DNA from: Nitrosomonadales bacterium
GTDB taxonomy: Bacteria > Pseudomonadota > Gammaproteobacteria > Burkholderiales > Gallionellaceae
DNA: 64,000 nt
Direction of reading: 5' to 3'
NCBI GenBank assembly: GCA_016208015.1
Contig: JACQYW010000008.1
Location: 248,001-312,000 of the forward strand
Shown: positions 20,735 to 30,588 of the stretch, piece by piece
Numbering within the stretch: position 1 is the stretch's first letter
How the letters are laid out: the number at the start of each line of letters is the position of its first letter
Position numbers and translations under genes: made by a program
The notes under the pieces: model-generated
Told to the model about the DNA's origin: nothing
Seen by the model: the letters and a program-made list of their open reading frames with translations, nothing else
The model's database searches: none

Positions 20735-21810
20735 TGACTCGCCTCCATCAAGCGAATGCTCCGTTTTGTTTTGTCCTGCACCTGCCCTGCCAGTTGGCCG
20801 CACGCCGCCGCGATGTCATCCCCGCGCACCTTGCGGATGGTGGTGACGATATCGGCCTGCATCAGGATGTCGCGGAACCGCTTCACCGTCTCCATATCCG
20901 AACGCTGATACGGGGCTTGCGGGAACGGGTTGAACGGGATCAGGTTGAATTTGCACGGCACGTCGTGCACCAGGTTGATCAGCTCGCGCGCATGTTGCAC
21001 ACCGTCGTTCACACCCGCCAGCATCACGTATTCGAAAGTGACGAAATCGCGCGGCGCCTTTTCCAGATAACGCCGGCAGGCCGCCATCAGTTCTTTCAGC
21101 GGATATTTCTGGTTGATCGGCACCAGCACACTGCGCAACGCATCGTTCGGCGCATGCAGCGAGACCGCCAGGGCCACCGGACATTCGTCGCGCAGCCTGT
21201 CCATCGCCGGAACCACACCGGATGTGGACACCGTCACTCGACGGCGCGACAGGCCGTAGGCATTGTCATCCAGCATCAAACGCAATGCGCTCACAGTGCT
21301 GTCGAAGTTCAGCAAAGGCTCGCCCATGCCCATCAGCACCACGTTGGTGACCGGCCAGTTGCCGTCGGCGTTCTTGCCCAGTTCGTGGTTCGCCCACCAC
21401 ACCTGGCCGATGATCTCGGCGGTGGACAGGTTGCGGTTGAATCCCTGCTTGCCGGTGGAACAGAACGCGCAATCCAGTGCGCATCCCGCCTGTGTCGAGA
21501 CACACAAGGTACCGCGGTCTTCTTCCGGGATGTACACGGTCTCCACCGCGTTACCCGTACCCACATCAAGCAGCCACTTGCGCGTACCGTCGAAGGCGGT
21601 CTCTTCGCGCATCACCGTGGGTGTCTGGACACAGGCGATCTGTTTCAGTTTTTCGCGAAGAGAGATCGCCAGATCGCTCATCGCATCGAAATCGGACTCC
21701 CCGGCCTTGTAGATCCAGCGCAACACCTGCTTGGCGCGGAAGGGCTTCTCGCCCTGCCCCGCAAACCAGGCAGTCAGTTGCTGCGCATCAAAGTCGAGGA
21801 GGTTTTGCAT
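20731..21810 (-). CDS. rlmN: Dual-specificity 23S rRNA/tRNA adenine-C2 methyltransferase RlmN
   Basis: Encodes 359 aa. It is a radical-SAM enzyme that makes 2-methyladenosine at A2503 of 23S rRNA and A37 of some tRNAs. Seen: the CxxxCxxC motif in [12 protein letters not shown], the SAM-binding GMGEPLLN, and the catalytic C-terminal Cys in [12 protein letters not shown] 21810 shares a base with the ndk stop (TGATG). Confidence 0.96.
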   Translation of the reverse strand: MQNLLDFDAQQLTAWFAGQGEKPFRAKQVLRWIYKAGESDFDAMSDLAISLREKLKQIACVQTPTVMREETAFDGTRKWLLDVGTGNAVETVYIPEEDRGTLCVSTQAGCALDCAFCSTGKQGFNRNLSTAEIIGQVWWANHELGKNADGNWPVTNVVLMGMGEPLLNFDSTVSALRLMLDDNAYGLSRRRVTVSTSGVVPAMDRLRDECPVALAVSLHAPNDALRSVLVPINQKYPLKELMAACRRYLEKAPRDFVTFEYVMLAGVNDGVQHARELINLVHDVPCKFNLIPFNPFPQAPYQRSDMETVKRFRDILMQADIVTTIRKVRGDDIAAACGQLAGQVQDKTKRSIRLMEASQ

Positions 21811-22235
21811 CAACGCGAGTGAACGTTCTTCGGCGCGAAGAAGTAAGCGATCTCGATCTTCGCGTTTTCGGCGGAGTCGGAACCGTGCACGGCGTTGGCG
21901 TCGATGCTGTCGGCGAAGTCGGCACGGATGGTGCCTTTCTCGGCCTTCTTCGGGTCGGTCGCGCCCATCAGGTCACGATTCTTCTGCACTGCGTTGTCGC
22001 CTTCCAGCACCTGGATCATCACGGGACCGGAGATCATGAAATCGACCAGATCCTTGAAGAAGGGACGCGCCTTGTGCACGGCATAGAAACCTTCCGCTTC
22101 GGTACGGGACAGGTGACGCATCTGGGAGGCGACGATCTTCAGACCGTTGCTCTCGAAACGGGAATAGATCTTGCCGATGACGTTCTTCGCCACGGCATCG
22201 GGTTTGATGATAGAAAGGGTACGTTCGACAGCCAT
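21810..22235 (-). CDS. ndk: Nucleoside diphosphate kinase
   Basis: Encodes 141 aa. It balances NTP pools by phosphate transfer through a His intermediate. Family sequence from the start ([18 protein letters not shown]) to the end ([14 protein letters not shown]), with the active-site His in NAVHGSDS. It has its own ribosome binding site (TTGGAGAG, ~5 bases before ATG 22235) and a TAGAAT -10-like box about 50 bases upstream. It is in the same frame as tilS with no stop codon between them, so ribosomes leaving tilS would read through it. Confidence 0.95.
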   Translation of the reverse strand: MAVERTLSIIKPDAVAKNVIGKIYSRFESNGLKIVASQMRHLSRTEAEGFYAVHKARPFFKDLVDFMISGPVMIQVLEGDNAVQKNRDLMGATDPKKAEKGTIRADFADSIDANAVHGSDSAENAKIEIAYFFAPKNVHSR

Positions 22236-23645
22236 GCTTCTCTCCAAGTAGTGATTTGAAATCAGAAAATTCTGAGGGCGCGATTCTAGCAGGGTTTGCC
22301 CGACCTGTCGCAGCCCGGAAGCCCATCCGGGCACGATTCCAGGCTCGGAATCAGCCGCCTGAAAGCCAGCCGCGACAGCCACACCCAACACGCACACCAA
22401 CTCGTCGCCGCAATACAGCAAAGGCAAGCGTTCCCGCAGCCAGGGCGGCACCTGATACTCCTGCAGCAGGTTCTTGAGGCTGCGCGTGGACGCGCCATTA
22501 CGGGGCCGCAGCGACTCGCCACCGCTGCGCGGGCGCAACTCGACTTTGCCGTAGCGCAGCTTCGCCAGGCTGATTCCCCGCCCCATCACCTGCCGAAAAC
22601 AGACTTTCTCGCCCAAAGCAGGCCAGAACAGCTCATTTTCTCCTTCCCAGACAACGGAATAGTCGCGATCAAACCTGCCCGGCATCTGTAGCACATGAAC
22701 GCGATCCTGATAGCGCCGCACCTCCCATCCGCCGTACTCGACGCACACCGACGCATCCCCGCGAGCTTCCAGCAGTTGGCTCAACATGTTTTCCAGTTGC
22801 GCGGCCTGCGGCATCGGAGCGCCCTGTACATGCAGGAAATACCGCAGCAAATTGCGGGAACGAGCCGCAGACAGCTTCCGCAGCACGGCGATATCGAGCG
22901 CCCCTCCCGCCACAGCGCCTTGCGCATCGATCTGCGCCAGTTCGTCCTGCAATTCGGCCGCCTCGGCGAAATGAGCGGCACTGCGCGACAAAGTTTCGCG
23001 GTAAGACGGAAAACGCTCTGCCAGCAGCGGCAATGCGCGATGACGCAGGAAGTTGCGCGGATAGCTGTCGTCGGCGTTGCTCTCGTCCTCGATCCAGCCC
23101 AAACCGTGCTGTTGCGCATGTTCTTCCAGTTCGACCCGGGAGATGTCCAGCAAAGGTCGGAGCAATGCCGGCCTACCCGCCTTGATGAATGGCATCGCAG
23201 CACCCCCCTTCACCCCCGCCCCGCGCAGCAGTTGCAGCAGCAAGGTCTCGGCCTGATCGTCGGTATGGTGCGCCAGCGCGACAAAATCACAGTCCTGCGC
23301 GGCGAAGGCGGCATGGCGCAATTTGCGCGCGGCCGCCTCGATGCCGTGTTCGTCGCGCAACGGGGCAATATCGACGCGCTCGACATGCAGACGGATACCG
23401 TAGCGCGCGCAAAGATCGGCACAAAACCGCGCCCAGTCATTGGCGTTCGGGCTGATGCCGTGATGGACATGCAGGGCGGAAAGACGCCACTCGAAGCGCG
23501 GCGCGATGGAATGCAGCAGATGCAGCAGAACGACGGAGTCGATTCCGCCGCTCAAGCCAATAAGGATGTGGGAATGCTCGGGAAGATGCGGAGCAAGATG
23601 CTCCGCAACGTGGTCAATTAAGCTCGATTTCCTTGAACTTGCCAT
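21810..23645 (-). CDS. tilS: tRNA(Ile)-lysidine synthase TilS, reading frame open into ndk
   Basis: TilS modifies C34 of tRNA-Ile(CAU) with lysine. Seen: the PP-loop LSGGIDS (~residue 30), [11 protein letters not shown] (~120), [20 protein letters not shown] (~190), and a C-terminal TilS_C domain ending near EPGIVPGW (~447). Normal TilS proteins stop about there. Here the frame continues through about 20 residues of former intergenic sequence, including the ndk promoter and RBS, and then in frame through all of ndk to 21810, 611 codons in total. Either a stop was lost by mutation or indel, or a TilS-Ndk fusion is really made. The N-terminus overlaps accA by 32 bases. Confidence 0.85.
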   Translation of the reverse strand: MASSRKSSLIDHVAEHLAPHLPEHSHILIGLSGGIDSVVLLHLLHSIAPRFEWRLSALHVHHGISPNANDWARFCADLCARYGIRLHVERVDIAPLRDEHGIEAAARKLRHAAFAAQDCDFVALAHHTDDQAETLLLQLLRGAGVKGGAAMPFIKAGRPALLRPLLDISRVELEEHAQQHGLGWIEDESNADDSYPRNFLRHRALPLLAERFPSYRETLSRSAAHFAEAAELQDELAQIDAQGAVAGGALDIAVLRKLSAARSRNLLRYFLHVQGAPMPQAAQLENMLSQLLEARGDASVCVEYGGWEVRRYQDRVHVLQMPGRFDRDYSVVWEGENELFWPALGEKVCFRQVMGRGISLAKLRYGKVELRPRSGGESLRPRNGASTRSLKNLLQEYQVPPWLRERLPLLYCGDELVCVLGVAVAAGFQAADSEPGIVPGWASGLRQVGQTLLESRPQNFLISNHYLERSMAVERTLSIIKPDAVAKNVIGKIYSRFESNGLKIVASQMRHLSRTEAEGFYAVHKARPFFKDLVDFMISGPVMIQVLEGDNAVQKNRDLMGATDPKKAEKGTIRADFADSIDANAVHGSDSAENAKIEIAYFFAPKNVHSR

Positions 23646-24582
23646 AGCTCATCAAGCGATTGAAGCGGGCTTGCAACATCTCGCCGGGAGCTTGCGACTG
23701 AACCTGGTTGAGCGTGTCCTGCAAGGATTTCTTCAGGGTCTGCATCATCGCCGCGTAGTCGCGGTGCGCGCCGCCAAGCGGCTCGCTGATGATCTTGTCG
23801 ACCAGGCCCAGCGTCTTCAAACGGGTCGCGGTGATGCCCAGCGTCTCGGCCGCCTCGGAGGCCTTGTCCGCGCTCTTCCACAGGATGGAGGCGCAGCCTT
23901 CCGGCGAGATGACGGAATAGGTCGCGTACTGCAGCATCAGCATGGCATCGCCGACCGCGATGGCCAGCGCGCCGCCGGAACCGCCTTCGCCGATGATGGT
24001 GCAGATGATGGGGGTACGCAGTTCGGCCATCACATACAGGTTCTTGCCGATGGCCTCGGACTGGCCGCGCTCTTCCGCGCCCACGCCGGGATAGGCGCCC
24101 GGGGTGTCGATGAAGGTCATGATGGGGATGCCGAACTTCTCGGCCAGACGCATCAGGCGCATCGCCTTGCGGTAGCCTTCCGGACGCGGCATGCCGAAGT
24201 TGCGGTACTGGCGTTCCTTGGTGTCGCGGCCTTTCTGGTGGCCGATGACCATCACGCTCTGGCCGTTGAAACGCGCCAGACCGCCCACGATGGCGGGATC
24301 GTCGGCATAGGCACGGTCGCCGTGCAATTCTTCGAAATCGGTGAACAGGTGCTGGATATAGTCCAGCGTATAGGGGCGCTGCGGATGGCGCGAAACCTGC
24401 GAGATCTGCCAGGGCGTGAGCTTGGCGTAGATGTCCTTGGTCAGCGACTGGCTCTTCTTCTGCAATCTGCCGATCTCGTCGGAGATATCAAGTGCGGAAT
24501 CGTCCTGCACGTAACGCAGTTGTTCGATCTTGTTCTCCAGCTCGGAGACCTGCTGCTCGAAATCCAGAAAAGTGACTTTCAT
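23614..24582 (-). CDS. accA: Acetyl-CoA carboxylase carboxyltransferase subunit alpha
   Basis: Encodes 322 aa. It is the alpha subunit of the carboxyltransferase that makes malonyl-CoA for fatty-acid synthesis. The start [12 protein letters not shown] at ATG 24582 matches the family; an upstream extension does not. An N-terminal coiled region (~5-45) is followed by the crotonase-type domain with [40 protein letters not shown] and [15 protein letters not shown]. It overlaps tilS at the 3' end. Normal length. Confidence 0.97.
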   Translation of the reverse strand: MKVTFLDFEQQVSELENKIEQLRYVQDDSALDISDEIGRLQKKSQSLTKDIYAKLTPWQISQVSRHPQRPYTLDYIQHLFTDFEELHGDRAYADDPAIVGGLARFNGQSVMVIGHQKGRDTKERQYRNFGMPRPEGYRKAMRLMRLAEKFGIPIMTFIDTPGAYPGVGAEERGQSEAIGKNLYVMAELRTPIICTIIGEGGSGGALAIAVGDAMLMLQYATYSVISPEGCASILWKSADKASEAAETLGITATRLKTLGLVDKIISEPLGGAHRDYAAMMQTLKKSLQDTLNQVQSQAPGEMLQARFNRLMSYGKFKEIELN

Positions 24583-24657
24583 GTGTTCTATCTCAAATTG
24601 CCCGGAGCGAATGATACCGCAAGCACGCTCCCGAAATAAGCCCAAATGTCGGGCGGG

Positions 24658-26199
24658 TTAATTTCCCAACGAGAAGAAGCGCTTGATGGTTTCAAGTATC
24701 TCGTAACGCTGTTGCGACAGGTCCGGATGCGCCCCGGTCGCATCCAGGTTCTGCAAAGCGGTATCCAGCTCGGCACGGCGCGTGACCAGGATATGCGAAA
24801 CCTCCTCGGCGATGCTCGGACGGTTGTGCAACAACTCCTCCACCACATCCTTGTCGATGCGGTAGCACTCCACATCGGTCTTGGCGATGACAGAGGCCGA
24901 GCGCGGTGCCCCGGTCAGCAACCCCATCTCGCCGAAGAAATCGCCTCGTCCCAGCGTGCGCACGGTGCGGCGCTTGCCGTTGGACAAGTCCACGAACACC
25001 TCGGCATCGCCGTTGATGATCACATACAGCCAATGCGACCTCACATCCCCCTGCCTGGCGATGATGTTGCCTTTGGCGAACGGCGAGTAGCGCAAGCGCT
25101 CGGCCAGCTCGCGGAGTTCGACCTCGGTCAGTTGCGAGAACAACTCGACCCTGCGCAAGGTCTTGATGCGCAACAGGACTTCGCGATGGTGCACCACCTC
25201 CTCGTACTTCTCGTTCTCCTTGGTGATGTGGATGCTCTTCTCTTCCAGCGCCAGCTTGATGCCCGCGCGCTGCAGCGCCGTCATGATGTGCCAGCGCAGC
25301 ATGGCATCGGTGGGGTCGTCGGGAGTCAGATCGGTCAGCCAGTACCGCAAGGCATAACGTGCATAGCCCTTGTTGTCCATATCCATCAGGATGCAGTTGG
25401 GCGCCGGATTCTTCGCCACATTGGCAATCTCGGTCTGCAGGATCGAATCCTCGACCACGCTCACCACTCTGGTCGGTGCGATATCCAAACCGACGTTGAA
25501 CCACACCCAGCGCCGCCACTGCACCGGCTGGTCGGTGCGCCGCCCCAGCACCATGAACTTGTTCTTCATCAACTGGCTGTTGGGAAACACCACCGTCTCC
25601 CAGTTGCGCGTTTCCACCAGCGTGGAGCGCCAGCGGATATCCACCACCCTGCCGGAGATATCGTCCACCTTGATCCAGTCGCCGACCTCGACCGAGTTGT
25701 CCAGTTGCAGCGCCAGCCCGCCGAGAATGTTGCCCAAGGTGTCCTGCATGGCAAACGCCACCACCGCCGTGATCATCGCCGACGTCGCCAGAATGCTGCC
25801 CAGATCGAGGCCCGCATAGCGCAGCCGCACCATGAACCAGGCGATGTAGGCAATGATGACGAAGATATCTTCGGTGATGCGCGGGGGCGTGAGTTTGACG
25901 GCGGGCAGCACGACACGGAAGACCAGTTGTCCCCACAGACGTATCACCGCCACGCCGGCGCCGATGACAAACACCTCATGTGTCACGGCGGCGGCGCGGG
26001 CAAGATCCAGCGCATGCAACAGCCCGGCGATGAATTGACCGAACAGGCAAACGAAGAAGAAGCCGACCGTGTTGACGAGACTTGCGCGTTCATCGCGGCG
26101 GAAATGAAACAACATCGCCCAGACGAACAGCACCATCACCAGCAAGGCTAATGACTCCCCGCCCCAAAAGAACCCTATCGTTTTCTCCCAGAATTCCAT
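24658..26199 (-). CDS. MscS-family mechanosensitive channel with C-terminal cyclic nucleotide-binding domain
   Basis: Encodes 513 aa. N-terminal membrane helices (~15-35, ~45-70, ~75-100, ~110-130) lead to the MscS pore/beta domain (ATSAMITAVVAFAMQDTLGN, GLALQLDNSVEVGDWIKVDD, then VETRNWETVVFPNSQLM). A linker then carries a C-terminal CAP_ED domain (~345-465) with GDFFGEMGLLTGAPRSASVIA, a near-canonical cyclic-nucleotide cassette including the Arg. This is the architecture of bacterial cyclic-nucleotide-gated MscS relatives (bCNG). ATG 26199 is chosen because translation further upstream is not membrane-like. It stands 29 bases after the rpfE-like gene. Confidence 0.9.
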   Translation of the reverse strand: MEFWEKTIGFFWGGESLALLVMVLFVWAMLFHFRRDERASLVNTVGFFFVCLFGQFIAGLLHALDLARAAAVTHEVFVIGAGVAVIRLWGQLVFRVVLPAVKLTPPRITEDIFVIIAYIAWFMVRLRYAGLDLGSILATSAMITAVVAFAMQDTLGNILGGLALQLDNSVEVGDWIKVDDISGRVVDIRWRSTLVETRNWETVVFPNSQLMKNKFMVLGRRTDQPVQWRRWVWFNVGLDIAPTRVVSVVEDSILQTEIANVAKNPAPNCILMDMDNKGYARYALRYWLTDLTPDDPTDAMLRWHIMTALQRAGIKLALEEKSIHITKENEKYEEVVHHREVLLRIKTLRRVELFSQLTEVELRELAERLRYSPFAKGNIIARQGDVRSHWLYVIINGDAEVFVDLSNGKRRTVRTLGRGDFFGEMGLLTGAPRSASVIAKTDVECYRIDKDVVEELLHNRPSIAEEVSHILVTRRAELDTALQNLDATGAHPDLSQQRYEILETIKRFFSLGN

Positions 26200-26228
26200 A
26201 ACACCGCTCCGCTCAAGGTCGCTTGATT

Positions 26229-27218
26229 CTACACCGCATACCGCGCCAGAGCGCGCACGGGCTGCCACAATTTCCAGACCGAAGCGCGCGTCAATTCGAA
26301 ACGCTGCACACAGTTCGCACCCGACACCTCCAGTGTCAGCTGCTGCAAGCGCCCTGTCCGCAGTGCCTGCAACAGGAGTACACAATCCAGCTCAAGCTGA
26401 AACACCGCCTCGCGCCATGCGTGATAGTCACCGCGCTGCTGCGCACTGCTCATCGCTTCGTTCACCCACAGGCCGCCCGCACCCTTGGCGTGCAACATAT
26501 CTTCCAGCGATGCAGCCTGCGTAATCCCGGCAGCCCGCGCGAACGCCCGTGCGGTGTCACTATCGCCGCCGACCGCATCAAATGCCGAGTGCAAAGACAC
26601 CGCACGGCCGCCTCCCCACAGCCACAGACTGCTGACCAGCAATTCGCCTCGCGCTTCGCGCGCCTGATTGAGCGGGTGCGCGTACAGCACCATCTGTATC
26701 TCGGTGAGGATGCGCTGCCAATGCAAGGTATCCGCGCCCAGCGGCTGATGGAACTTGGCATCCTGCCACGCCGCCTGTCTCAGCGGCGTGGTCGACAACT
26801 GCGGCCCAGCCTCCAAGCGCAGATGCCAGCGCAGGGGATGCGTCGCAAAGAACTGCATCCCCTGCCCGGCAAAATGCGCGTTGAGCTTGTCGCACAAAGC
26901 GGCCGCCTCTTCCTGCGTCGCAGCCACCTCGGGAATCAGCATCATCTGCGCCCGGTGCAATTGCAGATTCACCGGATCGGCGCACAACCAGTAACCGTCG
27001 CCGGTATCCAAACCGTAGGCTGAAGCTCGCACCGGCGCGACAGCATGCACCCCAAAGGAAGCACACAACCAGTCCTCCAGGGAAATTGCAGCAGAAGTAC
27101 TCGCGCTCCCCCGCACCAGTACTTTTTCCAGCACGGGCAAATGCAGATCGACACAGACTTCGGCGGCGATGTTTTGCGGGGGAAACAGATCCGGAATGAG
27201 CAGGTGGAGATGGTTCAT
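26229..27218 (-). CDS. RpfE-like regulatory protein
   Basis: Encodes 329 aa, similar in pattern to the xanthomonad RpfE/cofactor-independent phosphoglycerate-mutase-like family often found beside recJ or lolCD in betaproteobacteria. Characteristic stretches are VRASAYGLDTGDGYWLCADP, VNLQLHRAQMMLIPE and the central LLVSSLWLWGGG. No signal peptide or membrane helices. The biochemical role is unknown. It is divergent from lolC across a 73-base gap. The assignment rests on remembered family features. Confidence 0.72.
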   Translation of the reverse strand: MNHLHLLIPDLFPPQNIAAEVCVDLHLPVLEKVLVRGSASTSAAISLEDWLCASFGVHAVAPVRASAYGLDTGDGYWLCADPVNLQLHRAQMMLIPEVAATQEEAAALCDKLNAHFAGQGMQFFATHPLRWHLRLEAGPQLSTTPLRQAAWQDAKFHQPLGADTLHWQRILTEIQMVLYAHPLNQAREARGELLVSSLWLWGGGRAVSLHSAFDAVGGDSDTARAFARAAGITQAASLEDMLHAKGAGGLWVNEAMSSAQQRGDYHAWREAVFQLELDCVLLLQALRTGRLQQLTLEVSGANCVQRFELTRASVWKLWQPVRALARYAV

Positions 27219-27291
27219 GGCGGCAGTTTACCATCCCGTCAAACGGCCTCTTGTGGCACACTAGCGCCCGTCGCCAAACCAACCGCTTACC

Positions 27292-28533
27292 GTGCAACCC
27301 TACGAACTCTTCATCGGCCTGCGTTACACCCGCGCCAAGCGCCGCAACCACTTCATCTCCTTCATCTCGTTGATCTCCATGATGGGCATCGGCTTGGGTG
27401 TGATGGCGCTGATCGTGGTGCTGTCGGTGATGAACGGTTTCCAGAAAGAGATCCGCGCGCGCATCCTCGGTGTCACCCCGCACTTGCAAGTCATCGGCGA
27501 CGGCCAGCTCGACGGCTGGAAGAAGGTGCTGAAAACAGTCGAAGCGCATCCCGAGATTCGCGCCGCCGCGCCCTACGTCAACGGCCAGGGCATGCTGTCG
27601 CTGGGCGAGAACGTGGAAGGCGTGATGGTGCGCGGCATCCTGCCGGATGCGGAACAAAAGCTGACCGGTGTCGGCGACAAGATGAAGAAAGGCGCATTGA
27701 ACGACCTGAAGGCGGGCGAATTCGGCATCGTGCTCGGCACCGATCTGGCACGGGCGATGGGCACCCATATAGGCGACAGCGTGCTGCTGATCACCCCGCA
27801 GGGACAGTTCACTCCGGCCGGAATGCTACCGCGCCTGAAACAATTCCATGTGGTCGGCATCTTCGAGATCGGCATGTCGCCGTATGACAACGCGCTGGCG
27901 CTGATCCACCTCAACGATGCGCAGAAGCTCTACCGTCTGGGCAATGCCGTCACCGGCATCAGCGGCAGCCTGCACAACCTCGATCTGGCCCCACAGGTCG
28001 CCTTCGAACTGGGCAAGAGCGTTCCAATGGACACCTACATCACCGACTGGACGCGCCAGAACGCCAACTATTTCGCCGTGGTGGCGATGGAAAAGAAGAT
28101 GATGTTCATCATCCTCTCGCTCATCGTGCTGGTCGCCGCGTTCAACATCGTCTCCACGCTGGTGATGGCCGTGACCGACAAACAGGCCGACATCGCCATC
28201 CTGCGTACGCTGGGCGCATCGCCGAAGAGCATCATGCAAATCTTCATGGTGCAGGGCATGCTCATCGGCCTGATCGGCATGGGCCTGGGCGTGCTGGGCG
28301 GCGTGCTGCTCGCGCTCAACATCGGCACCATCGTGCCCTTCATCGAGAACCTGTTCGGCGTGCATTTCCTGGCCAAGGAGTTCTACTACATCAGCGAACT
28401 GCCCTCCGACCTGCAGAAGGGCGACGTGATCGTGGTTGCTTCGATGTCTTTCTTCATCAGCCTGTTCGCCACGCTCTACCCAAGCTGGCGCGCGTCCAAG
28501 ACCCAGCCGGCGGAGGCTCTGCGTTATGAATGA
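27292..28533 (+). CDS. lolC: Lipoprotein-releasing ABC transporter permease LolC/LolE
   Basis: Encodes 413 aa. The start is GTG, giving the family N-terminus [19 protein letters not shown]. The first membrane helix is followed by a large periplasmic MacB-type domain (~45-265), then three helices (~270-295, ~320-345, ~375-400). With LolD it extracts outer-membrane lipoproteins from the inner membrane and hands them to LolA. A single permease gene is present here, as in bacteria with one hybrid LolF-type protein; a second permease may lie elsewhere. It overlaps lolD by 8 bases. No Shine-Dalgarno is seen before the GTG. Confidence 0.94.
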   Translation: MQPYELFIGLRYTRAKRRNHFISFISLISMMGIGLGVMALIVVLSVMNGFQKEIRARILGVTPHLQVIGDGQLDGWKKVLKTVEAHPEIRAAAPYVNGQGMLSLGENVEGVMVRGILPDAEQKLTGVGDKMKKGALNDLKAGEFGIVLGTDLARAMGTHIGDSVLLITPQGQFTPAGMLPRLKQFHVVGIFEIGMSPYDNALALIHLNDAQKLYRLGNAVTGISGSLHNLDLAPQVAFELGKSVPMDTYITDWTRQNANYFAVVAMEKKMMFIILSLIVLVAAFNIVSTLVMAVTDKQADIAILRTLGASPKSIMQIFMVQGMLIGLIGMGLGVLGGVLLALNIGTIVPFIENLFGVHFLAKEFYYISELPSDLQKGDVIVVASMSFFISLFATLYPSWRASKTQPAEALRYE

Positions 28534-29206
28534 TCCGGTCATCTCCTGCCGCGGCCTGCGCAAGACCTATTCCCAGGGTGATCTCAGCGTCACCGTGCTC
28601 AACGGTGTGGACCTCGATGTCGCGCGCGGCGAGCGCCTCGCCATCGTCGGCGCTTCCGGTTCCGGAAAGAGCACGCTGCTGCACCTGCTCGGCGGACTCG
28701 ACAGCATCAGCGGCGGCAGCGTGAGTATATTGGGACAGGATGTGACAGAAATGAACGAGACGCAGCGCGGCGAACTGCGCAACCGCTCGCTCGGCTTCGT
28801 CTACCAGTTCCATCACCTGCTGCCCGAATTCACCGCGCTGGAGAACGTCGCCATGCCGCTGCTGATCCGCGGCATGAAACCCGCCGAGGCGCACCCGCAG
28901 GCCGCCGCCATGCTGGAACAGGTTGGCCTGGCCCAGCGCGTGCGTCACCTGCCCGCCGAACTCTCCGGCGGCGAACGCCAGCGCGTGGCCGTGGCGCGTG
29001 CACTCGTCACCCAGCCTGCCTGTGTACTGGCCGACGAGCCCACCGGCAATCTGGACCGCGCCTCGGCCTCGGCCCTGTTCGATCTGATGCAATCGCTCAA
29101 CGCCAAGCTCAACACCAGCTTCATCATCGTCACCCACGACCTTGAACTCGCGGGCCGGATGCAGCGTCAGTTGCGTCTGGTCGACGGCACCCTGCACCCG
29201 GCCTGA
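28526..29206 (+). CDS. lolD: Lipoprotein-releasing ABC transporter ATP-binding protein LolD
   Basis: Encodes 226 aa. Walker [10 protein letters not shown] (~residue 43), Q-loop [21 protein letters not shown], signature [15 protein letters not shown], Walker [12 protein letters not shown] and the H-loop in VTHDLELA are all present. The start ATG 28526 lies inside the end of lolC, so translation is coupled. It is the ATPase for the LolCD complex. Confidence 0.96.
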   Translation: MNDPVISCRGLRKTYSQGDLSVTVLNGVDLDVARGERLAIVGASGSGKSTLLHLLGGLDSISGGSVSILGQDVTEMNETQRGELRNRSLGFVYQFHHLLPEFTALENVAMPLLIRGMKPAEAHPQAAAMLEQVGLAQRVRHLPAELSGGERQRVAVARALVTQPACVLADEPTGNLDRASASALFDLMQSLNAKLNTSFIIVTHDLELAGRMQRQLRLVDGTLHPA

Positions 29207-29230
29207 CACCTCTGTTCCCTTGCAATCTGT

Positions 29231-29248
29231 CTGTCATTACCCTGTAAC
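29231..29248 (+). promoter_or_regulatory. Pho-box-like site
   Basis: CTGTCAT-TACC-CTGTAAC is two 7-base direct repeats with a 4-base linker (11-base period), one mismatch from the PhoB consensus halves CTGTCAT and CTGTCAC. It stands 47 bases before the start at 29296, the right distance to activate that gene. Only a weak -10 (GGTAGCGT region) follows. This is inference from one site. Confidence 0.45.
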
Positions 29249-29295
29249 GGCAGGCAGGTAGCGTGCGCGTCATCCCAATCAAAGGAGCGACGAAC

Positions 29296-29862
29296 ATGAT
29301 CCCCTTCCCGACCCGCACGCTGCCGCACACCGACCTGCCCATCGCCGATAATGTTATGCATCCCTTCGAACAACTGCTCGATTTCAAGACCTTCTCATCG
29401 CTGCGCCGCATGGTGACCCACCAGCACAGCAAACCATTGCTCAAGCGCACCGACTTCATGAAACAAGTGACGCTCTACCTGCCCGAGGTCGCCGCCCGCA
29501 TCGAAGAGAGCGATTTCGGCATCGTCCATCTGGAAGTCGGCGCGATGAGACTGACTACCCGCGAAGCCATCATCGGTCGCGACTTCGCCACCGTGCGCAG
29601 GCATCTTTCTCTGATCACCGACCTGTTCGACCGTGCCGACGGCGAACTGTACGAAGCTATCTGCATTTCTTATCTGGAAGCGTTACTCGTCGAAGAAACT
29701 TCGCCGGTCTTCCTGGAGGCTCGCAGCATGCTATCGAAGCCGATGGAGAATGTATTGAGACAGACCGAACTGCGTATGGACAAACTACGCAGCGAAACCA
29801 ACAAAAACGCCCCGGCACTTGCGCACCAGGGCGTTCGTCGTTCGTTACAAGAATTAGATTGA
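29296..29862 (+). CDS. Hypothetical protein, DUF7674-like (188 aa)
   Basis: The start ATG 29296 has an AAAGGAG eight bases before it; the reading frame is open further upstream, but without an RBS. The soluble, mainly helical product has a His/Thr-rich N-terminal 40 residues and a central region YLPEVAARIEESDFG ... LITDLFDRADGELYEA ... YLEALLVEE that recalls the small all-helical DUF7674 family (moderate confidence, from memory). Function is unknown. It may be phosphate-regulated if the upstream Pho-box-like site is real. The last 60 bases carry a terminator for the opposite-strand peptide gene. Confidence 0.75.
   Translation: MIPFPTRTLPHTDLPIADNVMHPFEQLLDFKTFSSLRRMVTHQHSKPLLKRTDFMKQVTLYLPEVAARIEESDFGIVHLEVGAMRLTTREAIIGRDFATVRRHLSLITDLFDRADGELYEAICISYLEALLVEETSPVFLEARSMLSKPMENVLRQTELRMDKLRSETNKNAPALAHQGVRRSLQELD
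29803..29835 (-). terminator. Terminator on the minus strand, embedded in a plus-strand gene
   Basis: On the minus strand AACGCCC pairs perfectly with GGGCGTT around a 16-base loop and runs into TTTTTGT. It lies 19 bases after the stop of the 36-aa peptide gene and wholly inside the convergent coding sequence. Confidence 0.65.
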
Positions 29863-29964
29863 AGTGCTGACGGATGTGAACGTCGGAATCGCCACGATGA
29901 GCGCGAACACGCTGGCGATCATCCAGCGAATCATCTTTGCCACACCTTCATATGCTTTTTTCAT
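29854..29964 (-). CDS. Small membrane peptide (36 aa) with its own terminator
   Basis: ATG 29964 is preceded by AGAGAGGTG with about five bases of spacing. The peptide reads MKKAYEGVAKMIRWM followed by IASVFALIVAIPTFTSVSTSI: a short basic amphipathic N-terminus, then a hydrophobic stretch, like a single-pass or type-I-toxin/phage-shock-like peptide. A strong intrinsic terminator follows at 29803-29835, which supports an independent short transcript. The 3' end overlaps the convergent 188-aa gene by 9 bases. No family is recognised. Confidence 0.55.
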   Translation of the reverse strand: MKKAYEGVAKMIRWMIASVFALIVAIPTFTSVSTSI

Positions 29965-30049
29965 CTGACACCTCTCTTGGTTAACAAGATATCCGGCAAA
30001 CAACTGCCGGACGAAGCGTAAGAGGCGAATAGTTGAGTAAAGTTCCCTG

Positions 30050-30577
30050 CTATCTTACCTGCCGGCGGCGCCATTTCCAGACCACCATCAACCGCCAAGC
30101 CAGGCGCACGCTGATATAGCCGATGGTCGCCAACCCCAGAGCCAACAGCGGCAAGCCGATCAACAAGGGCTGGCCCAGCGCCATCAGCCATACCCATACC
30201 TCGCCGAACCAGTCCTGCCAATGCACTTCCGGGAATGCGGGTATCGCGCTGCCGTTCGATGCTCCGCTTACCCGGATGCCGATCTCATAGGCGAACATAT
30301 AAAGTGGAACGAGAGTGATCGGGTTGGTATACAGCGTAGTGAATGCCGCGACCGGCAAGTTGACCCGGAATGCCACGGCCAACAGAACTGCGGCGAGCAT
30401 TTGCAGCGGCCCGGGAATCAATCCGCAGAACAACCCGATAGCCACGCCGCCCGCTACCGAACGGCGATGCAGGTGCCACAGGTTGGGATGGTGCAGCCAA
30501 TGCTGCACCGGACTCAGCCAGCGATGTCGCCGGATAGTGTCGTGGTCGGGCAAATGGTTGCGGAAGAATCTGCGCAT
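30050..30577 (-). CDS. DUF2062 membrane protein
   Basis: Encodes 175 aa. The DUF2062 pattern is clear: a basic N-terminus (WLHHPNLWHLHRRSVAGGVAIGLFCGLIPGP), the LYTNPITLVPLYMFAYEIG motif in the middle, and a hydrophobic C-terminal half (~125-160) before a basic tail (WKWRRRQVR). Three to four membrane segments are predicted by eye. Function is unknown. It is divergent from comEC with only about 11 bases between start codons, a usual neighbour in betaproteobacteria. Confidence 0.88.
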   Translation of the reverse strand: MRRFFRNHLPDHDTIRRHRWLSPVQHWLHHPNLWHLHRRSVAGGVAIGLFCGLIPGPLQMLAAVLLAVAFRVNLPVAAFTTLYTNPITLVPLYMFAYEIGIRVSGASNGSAIPAFPEVHWQDWFGEVWVWLMALGQPLLIGLPLLALGLATIGYISVRLAWRLMVVWKWRRRQVR

Positions 30578-30588
30578 GGGTGGATTCT

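Noticed and set aside
27219..27291. Small gene or riboswitch between the rpfE-like gene and lolC
   Set aside because: Only 73 bases, no open frame with RBS and no stable fold noticed; it only has to hold two divergent promoters.
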